From positions 26,387,427 through 26,451,426 of the forward strand of contig NC_092052.1 of the NCBI RefSeq assembly GCF_003086295.3: 64,000 nt of DNA, in the 5' to 3' direction. Below are positions 57,383 through 64,000 of the stretch, one piece after another. This DNA comes from Arachis hypogaea (lineage: Eukaryota; Streptophyta; Magnoliopsida; Fabales; Fabaceae). A program made the position numbers and the translations under genes. Positions within the stretch are counted from its first letter, which is position 1, and each line of letters starts with the position of its first letter. The notes beneath the pieces are model-generated. The model did no database searches. It was not told the DNA's origin and saw only the letters and a list, made by a program, of their open reading frames with translations.

Positions 57383-58879
57383 TGACGTGGTGGAAATTGG
57401 CGAGTTAAGAAATTATTATAAGAGATACGTTGCAAGTACAGTTCTTAACCAACCAGAAATCCACTTATCAATTTAGAAGGGTTGTCACAAAATTTAAATT
57501 AAAATACTGGGAGTATGAATCTCAGGTCGTCTCCCAACGAGTTGCAGAAAGGTGTGCTATTTTATTAATCAGATGTTTTCAAAAAATGGTTTGAGTTGAA
57601 TAACAGGAAATTAAATTAGAGAATTTATGTAATTTTAAATAAAAACCTTGACTGGGAGTAGATTAGTTGGAAGCCCTATTCTTATTGGAGTACTCTCAAG
57701 ATTAATTGATAATTGAGGGTTGTTCTGTTTAGTTATCCCTTATTAGGTAAGGGAAAGTCAAGCAAGTTGGAAAGCTATTTCTATTCACAAATTCCAATCC
57801 ACTCAATTGGAAAGGATTGGTGTCAGTGACTAGAAGGTAATCCAACAATAAACCCAATTACAATTTTTCTTTTAAGCATTCCAACTCAAGGTCTTCCTTT
57901 CAATCAACTCCCATCCAAGTTATGAAACTACTCGCTTATTGTAAATGTAGAATTCATAACATAGGAAAGGGAAATATAGAAAGACATAATAAATAATAAT
58001 CAAAGGGATCAATTAGAAATAAAAATAGTTCTTGTATTAATAAATTCTAAAAATAATCCAATAATATTTCTGAGTAAACAAAGGACATGGAAGAGTAAGA
58101 GACAGGTAAAGAAAACAAACTAGAATGACGAAGTCTCATTGAGGTAATAACTCTTCTCAATATCCCAATGCGAAAAGCAATAAAAATAAAATCCTAAGAA
58201 CTATGAATGTGTAGAGAGAAAACCTAGAGGAGGAGTAAAAACTAGATCTAAAACTGAGAATTGTCTGTAATGAATTGTTCTCCTTCATTTCTGCATGTTC
58301 CCTGGCTTTAGTATGCTTTTCTGGGCCAAAAACTGGGTCAAAACAGGGCCCAAAATTGCCCACAGCAAATTCTGCAGATTCTGCAGATCGCGCATGTTAT
58401 GCGATCGCGTCATTCATGCGGATGCGTCATTCGGCGTTTTGCCTTGCCACGTGTACGCGTCGTCCACGCCTCCGCGTCACTTGTGCAGTTCCAATCCACG
58501 CCGTCGCATGAACCATGCGTCCGCGTCTCTGCGATTTCCTCTATGTCGCGCGGTCGCGTGAGCCATGCGTCCGCGTCACTTCTTGCTGGTCATCTCCTCA
58601 ATTTCTTGTGTTCCTTCCATTTTTGCAAGCTTCCTTTCCAATCTCCAAGTCATTCATGCCCTATAAAGCCTGAAACACTTAACACACAAATCACGGCATC
58701 TAATGGAATGAAGGAGAATTAAAATACATAATTAAAAGTCTTTAGGAAGCAACTATTCAATCATGTAATAATTTTAGGAAGGAAATATAAATGCATGCCA
58801 ATCATATGAATAAATGGGTAAATAAGTGATAAAACCATACACTTAAGCACAATATAAACCATAAAATAGTGGTTTATCA
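57383..58879 (-). repeat. 3' LTR, Athila-like family, inverted
   Basis: 1,497 bp, starting TGATAAACCACTATTTTATG on the minus strand and preceded by the polypurine tract. It has a CGCG tract at about 58,388-58,580. It is more diverged from the 5,564 LTR than the latter's own partner. Confidence 0.8.
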
Positions 58880-60350
58880 ACCTCCCCACACTTAAACATT
58901 AGCATGTCCTCATGCTTAGTTGAAGGAGATAAAATAAATGAGCAGGAACATGTAAAACTCATGTAATGCAATGCAACCTATATATATGAATGCAACTATA
59001 TGATTCTTGTCTACTTGATCAAAAGTAAATAGGGTTTTCAAGACAATCACAAATCAAACTCCACTAATTCAATTCTTATACAGTAAGAACAGATAAAAAT
59101 GCAAGAAGGTAGCTCATGAAAGCAGGGAACATAGAATCTTAAGCATTGAACCCTCACCGATGATGTATGTACACTCTAATCTCTCTAGTGTATAGGGCAA
59201 TCACTCTATCCTTCTCTAATCATGCTTTCTAATTTTTTTTGTTCTTCACCTAACCAATCAACAACAATTAATATATCAATGCAAACATCATGAGGTCTTT
59301 TCAAGGTTGTAATGGGGCCAAGGTAAGGGTAAGGATACATATATGGCTAAGTAAGCTTACAAATTGAATCTTTAATTAACCCAAGCTTCAACCCAACATA
59401 TATATATTCTATATAACTTAAGATTCACACCTAGCTACCCAAAATTTCTCTTTCACATTCCATACTCATGTATCAACTTTTTATTTTAATTTTACCATAC
59501 ATGCATTGATCTTTGAATTCTTAACTTAGCATTGGGGTAATTTTGTCCCCTTATTTATTTATCGAATATTTTTGGATTTTTTTTAATATAAACATGAAAA
59601 AAATAAACATAGCTAATCAATGCACATAGATTTTTTTTTATTCTTATAGTTTCACATGAGTAGGTACCCAAATTCCCATTATATTATCATGACACATTCC
59701 CTTATTATCTTTTGTTCCCACAATTTTCCATACTTAATTAACACACACAATTCTATCTTAAACTAGCCAAAGATTTAATTGGGGTATAAAATTGTTTTTC
59801 CGCTTAAGGCTAGTAATGTAGTAAAATACAGAACAAATGAGATTTAAAGGCTCAAAGTGGTTAACAAAGGTAATTGAAAGGGTAGGCTTAATTTGGATAA
59901 GTGAGTTTAAACAAGTAATGGCCTCAATCATATGCAAACATATAAATATATTAAACATTGGGCATATAGGATGAAACAAAATGTAGATTACAATCATATA
60001 GAAGTAAACACACAAGAATAAAATAATTATGGTTAAATAATGTAACCATGCATAAAGGCTCAAATCTCACAGGTTGTGTGTTCTTTAGCTCAAAAACCAT
60101 GTTCCAAATACAACTTCAAGCAAATTTAATATAAGAGTTTTGATTAAAATTAGTGAAATTTTGTTCTAAAGATAGGGTCTTAGAAGAAACTTATTGTCTT
60201 TTCAATCAAGTAGAACATGCATGCAACTAACCTATTACTATGCAATTTATCCTATTCTACAAAAGAAAAACTAACTAAATATCCTAATATATTGGTGTTA
60301 AGGAAGAGAAATTACCTCCGGAAGTCAGGTACTGACCGACCTCCCCACAC

Positions 60351-60617
60351 TTAAGGCTTTGCACCGTCCTCGGTGCCATCTGTCAGGAACAAGGGTGGGA
60401 TGGTAGCACTATCTCCACAGTCGGGACCGTCATGGCTCCCTGTGCTGGTAAAGAAAGTGGAGTCCAGGGTGTCTGAGTCCTTGAATTTCCCCATAATCAG
60501 CTCCTTAAGGTATGTGAATCGGCGCTTGTTACGGCGCTCTCTTAGCTTAGTTTTCTGTTCCTGCCGATCTAACTTTTCAAGTATCTGATGAAGCAGTTGG
60601 GTTGTTGTAGGTGCTTG
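60351..60617 (-). pseudogene. C-terminal fragment of the env-position ORF
   Basis: About 88 codons matching the end of the protein at 14,130-15,383, including a charged helix, a DSDTPDS region and the terminal TEDGAKP. Truncated at the junction with the next element. Confidence 0.7.
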
Positions 60618-60692
60618 TTGGTTTAGAAGCTATACTTTACAACGAGATTTCATTTGTGAATTTCTAAACCGTCAAAAATCCAATCGTCAAAA

Positions 60693-60710
60693 TGGCGCCG
60701 TTGCCGGGGA
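60693..60710 (+). other. Primer-binding site, tRNA-Asp type
   Basis: Identical over 18 nt to the site of the Athila-like element at 7,026-7,043. Confidence 0.88.
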
Positions 60711-60858
60711 ATTGCAATGGTGTTATGTTATTGGTTATTGTATATATGTGAATATTGTGAATAGCTTGATTTTTGGATTGCTTGTTAGTTTTTGCTAGTT
60801 CTAGGACTTTGTTTCATTATTTCTTGTTAGCTTTTGTTTCTTATTTTTACTTTTTACT

Positions 60859-62518
60859 ATGAATTCTCACTTTGGCTATGAGTGTGATTACAACTATGTT
60901 GTAGGTGATGGGAGCTACAATGAAGATGTGTGTCAAGGATGGGATAACCAAAGGTGGGAGGAGCCATATGCTTATGATCAATCCTCTTGGCAACAACCTC
61001 TACCAATGCACTATGAAGAAGAGCCATTCTATGATGCATATCAATCCAATGGCTATGGTGAATCTCCTTGTGACTTTCAAGAACCACCACCATATGCCTA
61101 TGAGTCATATCCTCAACATGAACCTCAACCACACTCACAAGCCTATTTTCAACAAACACCTCCATATGACCATGATCCTTACCTACCATACCAACCTCCT
61201 TTTGAACCATATGAGCCATACATGGAACCACAATTCCAAGATTACTACTCCCAAGAACCACCTCAATACACACCACCACCTTACCAAGAAGAACCACCTT
61301 CCTATAATGAACTCTTTCTCCAAGACAATGAACCCTCTTATCCACCCCAATTCTCAATGGATGAAACCCTTAGCCTTATACTTCAAGGGCAAGGAGAAAT
61401 GCAAAGGGAGACACTAGAATTTATGGCTACCTTAACCAAGGTAGTAAGCATTTTAGCCTCCCAATGCTTGAGCACTAAGCACTCCCATGGTCACATGTGG
61501 AGAACCAATTAAAGAGCATAGCATGAAGGAAAGATTGGAAACTCCGGTGGAAAAGGAGGAATGCTACTTTGTGTTAGAACAATTGGAGAAGCCTATGATT
61601 ATTGAAGAAAAGGAAGAAATGGTTGAAGACTTAGGAGATGCGGAACCTCCATGGGAACCTAGAGTTATAGAAAACTCCTCCAAGAAGATTGAAGTTGATG
61701 TTGAGGAGGAATGTGCACAACCTCCGAGGCATATTCTATATGAAGACTTGGAGAGAATGAAGCAAGAATTGAGTTCCCTTGGTGATGAAGATCATGCATC
61801 CAATCTTCTTGGTGAAGAATCCTTTGAATTTGAAGAACCTTCTCCCAATGAATTTAAAAGTGATGTGGAGGTAGATTTCTCTCAACCTCCCATTTATGAC
61901 TTGAGTGATGTTGAAGAGTTAGAGGAAGTTGATGAACAAAGGATTGAAAATGAAGAAGTTTATGAAGAGGTGGAGATTGACAAGGAAGCAAACAAGGGAG
62001 TAGAGCTTGCAAGCACATTGGAGATACCTCTCCCCAAGCCACCACCATCCATTCTCTCATTCAAGTGGGTAAATTCCTTATACTTAAGCTTTGTTATTCC
62101 CCGTGAATATGGTTTGCTTGAGACGGATGGTCAACTTAGAAAAATCAGTGGCTTTAAGAGTAAAAAGGAGATGGTTAGTGGTTGGAAGCATCATTCTAGG
62201 TTCATTATGGTCACATGTCCAAAGCTTGATAGCAAAGGTTGGTATATAACTAGAGTACATGGGTCTAGAAGGATGTTTGGTCACTTTGTTGAGAATTCAC
62301 CTTGCTCACCACCCACATGGATTAATGATAATCAACTTGGAGATGGGTGTGAAGACAAAATATGGGATCCGGGAACACATGAGGATCAACATTGGGAGCC
62401 CATGGTTTGTGAAGAACTCCATCAAAACTTGAAGATATTAATCTTGAATGATGGAGCTTATTGGAAGTCCAAGCATTGGTGGAAGTTCCAAGATGAGTAC
62501 AAGCACAAGCCACCTTGA
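60859..62518 (+). pseudogene. Unrecognised protein in gag position, one frameshift
   Basis: Frame 1 is 60,859-61,512; homology to 52,762-54,399 continues in another frame from about 61,487 to 62,518, so one frameshift lies near 61,480-61,500. The N-terminal ~190 residues are Pro/Gln/Tyr/Glu-rich with many PPxY-like words (PPSYNEL, PPQYTPPPYQ). The rest is acidic, with DVEEECAQPPRHIL and a second, diverged copy DVEVDFSQPPIYDL, then LLETDGQLRKISG, GWKHHSRFI and KIWDPG. No known retrotransposon domain. It lies 149 nt after the primer site. Confidence 0.75.
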
Positions 62519-62535
62519 TGAGGAGCTCCCCATAA

Positions 62536-62585
62536 GTCCAACTTAAGGACAATAAACAAAAGTGCTAGGTGGGAGACAACCCACC
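62536..62585 (+). other. Double hairpin after the novel ORF
   Basis: GTCC-AACTTAA-GGAC (62,536-62,550) and GGTGGG-AGACAA-CCCACC (62,568-62,585), 17 nt after the ORF stop; the second hairpin is identical to the one after pol at 12,685. Confidence 0.6.
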
Positions 62586-62787
62586 ATGGTAAAATCCTTT
62601 CATTTTCTCTTTTGTATATATTGGTAGAATTAGCTTAATTTCATGTTTTGTTTAGTTAGTTGAGTATGTTTGGTAGTTTAAGTATGTTAAATAAGGTTTT
62701 ATGGTGTTTTGGTAGCTGTTTGGAGGTTTGGAATGCTTGGATTGGTGCAAAAACATAGAAAATTTTTTTTGAAAAACAGAGCACCAT

Positions 62788-63054
62788 CCACGCGTACGCG
62801 TACATGGCGCGTACGCGTACATGGCGCGTACGCGCACTTACAGCATTTTCGACCATCCACGCGCGCGCGCCATGCGTGCGTACGCATGGATTGAGAAGTT
62901 CCAACCTTCATACATTTTCCAGAGAGTTGTTCCTGTGCCGCGCCAACGTTATGCCTCTGGCACAAACCTATTTGCGCGCTCGCGCACATGACGCGTACGC
63001 GTCACTCTCGAAATAAGCCATCCGTGCGCGCGCGGCATGCGCGCGTACGCGCGG
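62788..63054 (+). repeat. CGCG tract with GTGC/GCAC hairpin
   Basis: Repeated CACGCGTACGCG, GGCGCGTACGCG and GCGCGCGC words. AGAGAGTTGTTCC at 62,921 precedes a TGTGCC/GGCACA inverted repeat (62,934-62,964). Open frames on both strands here are artefacts. Confidence 0.75.
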
Positions 63055-63948
63055 ATTTCCTTCCTTCACCACATTTCTTTTCTTCTCCTCTTTCTATTTC
63101 TTTCCTTCTCCCTCCTCCTACCCCTCATCCAACACTTCCAAACACCATTGACAACCATTTATTTTAGTTAACAAATTAGTTAGTTAGTTAGTTGATTAGT
63201 TAGTTTTAGTTTAGTTTTCATTTTATTTTCTCTCTTTTCATCATAAGTGTTGGAGTATTGACTTTGTTTACTATACATTGCTATATCCCTTATTACCTAA
63301 ATGTTATTTTAGCATGAATGTTTTTAGATAATCTTTGTTGGATTCTATGATTGAGGTTATATTTTGTTACTTGGTTTTGAGTTCTTCATGCTTACCTTTT
63401 GAAAAAATACCAAGTGATGAGAATTGTCTTCGAGCTTATAACTCTTTTGAATTGCATGTTGTAGCTAGCCACCATGTGATTTGGATCCTTTTCCCTCGAT
63501 TAGGCAACCTCTTGATGGATGATGTGGTGCATTTACCTTAATGCATTGTATTTCATGATTATATCCATCCATATGTTTGACTTGAATGCTTTCATGCTTC
63601 TCTAATGCTTGTCTTACCTTACAAGCTTACTTAAAGCATCTCAAGCACACTAGGATAAGTGAAGTGCATGCTTCTTTTGTGACATAGCTTTTATGCTAAT
63701 GTGTATTCTAAACCGCGCAATTTAGAATTCACACACCTAATATTTCTTAATGTCACATTAATTCACTCACCTCATTCTAGTGATTTACCTCATTCCAACA
63801 ATATATGCTTCCTTGCTTTTATATCTTCTCATCTTATGGTGTTATATTTTTGTTTTTCATAACGAATGCACCACAAGCAACCATGGAAGCGGAAGAAAGA
63901 ACACATAGCAATCCGGAGAGTCGCCGTACCCCTTGCTCATCTTTGAGT

Positions 63949-63995
63949 GCACCGAGGACGGTGCAAACTTTTAAGTGTGGGGAGGTCGTCCGACC
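63949..63995 (+). other. Hairpin / polypurine / hairpin block
   Basis: GCACCG-AGGA-CGGTGC (63,949-63,964), AAGTGTGGGGAGGT (63,973-63,986) and GGTC-GTCC-GACC (63,984-63,995). The continuation is outside the window. Confidence 0.65.
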
Positions 63996-64000
63996 GGTCG

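Larger units (their letters stand above)
57383..60617 (-). mobile_element. Inverted 3' fragment of an Athila-like element
   Basis: Read on the minus strand: the end of the env-position ORF (60,617-60,351), hairpin / polypurine / hairpin (about 60,376-60,326), the 3' non-coding region, a polypurine tract (58,893-58,880) and a complete LTR (58,879-57,383). Everything upstream of the env C-terminus is missing; the sequence changes at about 60,617 to the LTR tail of another element. Family is that of 5,564-18,322. Confidence 0.82.
60618..64000 (+). mobile_element. Second non-autonomous Athila-type element, truncated at both ends
   Basis: Only the last ~70 bp of its 5' LTR remains (60,618-60,689), followed by the primer site (TGGCGCCGTTGCCGGGGA, 60,693-60,710), a novel ORF, the double hairpin, CGCG tract, leader and hairpin / polypurine / hairpin block, where the window ends. 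No pol is seen up to 64,000. Confidence 0.75.

Overview
This is a transposon-dense, AT-rich plant nuclear segment. The Athila-like and Tat-like Ty3/gypsy elements with tRNA-Asp-type primer sites, the Ty1/copia element, the Helitrons with RPA-like genes, a TRIM element and an F-box/DUF295 gene remnant all point to a dicot. The CpG-rich 'ACGCG..CGCGT' tracts and the TGTAACACCCTACC-type LTRs resemble repeats I recall from peanut (Arachis); that identification is an inference. I see no clearly intact host gene. The only recognisable host gene is a split F-box pseudogene. All boundaries and counts were read by eye.

Left third (1-23,160): nested insertions with target-site duplications (TSDs). An AT-rich repeat received a minus-strand Tat-like gypsy element (935-22,197). 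Its 3' LTR then received a solo LTR (978-4,402), and its interior received a 12.8-kb Athila-like element (5,564-18,322). The Athila-like element has LTRs about 98-99% identical, a pol reading frame broken by four stops and a frameshift, and an open env-position ORF.

Middle (23,160-51,036): a complete miniature LTR element (TRIM, 23,389-23,849); fragments of TGTAACAC-type LTRs; a decayed minus-strand Helitron (5' end at 32,036); and a plus-strand Helitron (33,672-43,274) inserted inside the F-box coding sequence. Within that Helitron lies an apparently intact copia element (33,713-38,519) with identical 218-bp LTRs, a perfect TSD and a 1,443-codon uninterrupted ORF. Several MITEs with clear TSDs lie around these (26,004; 28,417; 45,456; 46,235).

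Right (51,037-64,000): two non-autonomous elements with Athila-type primer sites. In the gag position they carry homologous but unrecognised proteins (52,762-54,399 and 60,859-62,518). They are separated by a minus-strand fragment of the Athila-like family (57,383-60,617). The non-autonomous elements share with the Athila-like element a set of small inverted-repeat modules: a double hairpin just after the first ORF, GTGC/GCAC hairpins inside CGCG tracts, and a hairpin / polypurine / hairpin block. I propose this as the most interesting system here: an autonomous element and non-autonomous partners sharing cis signals and an undescribed partner-encoded protein.
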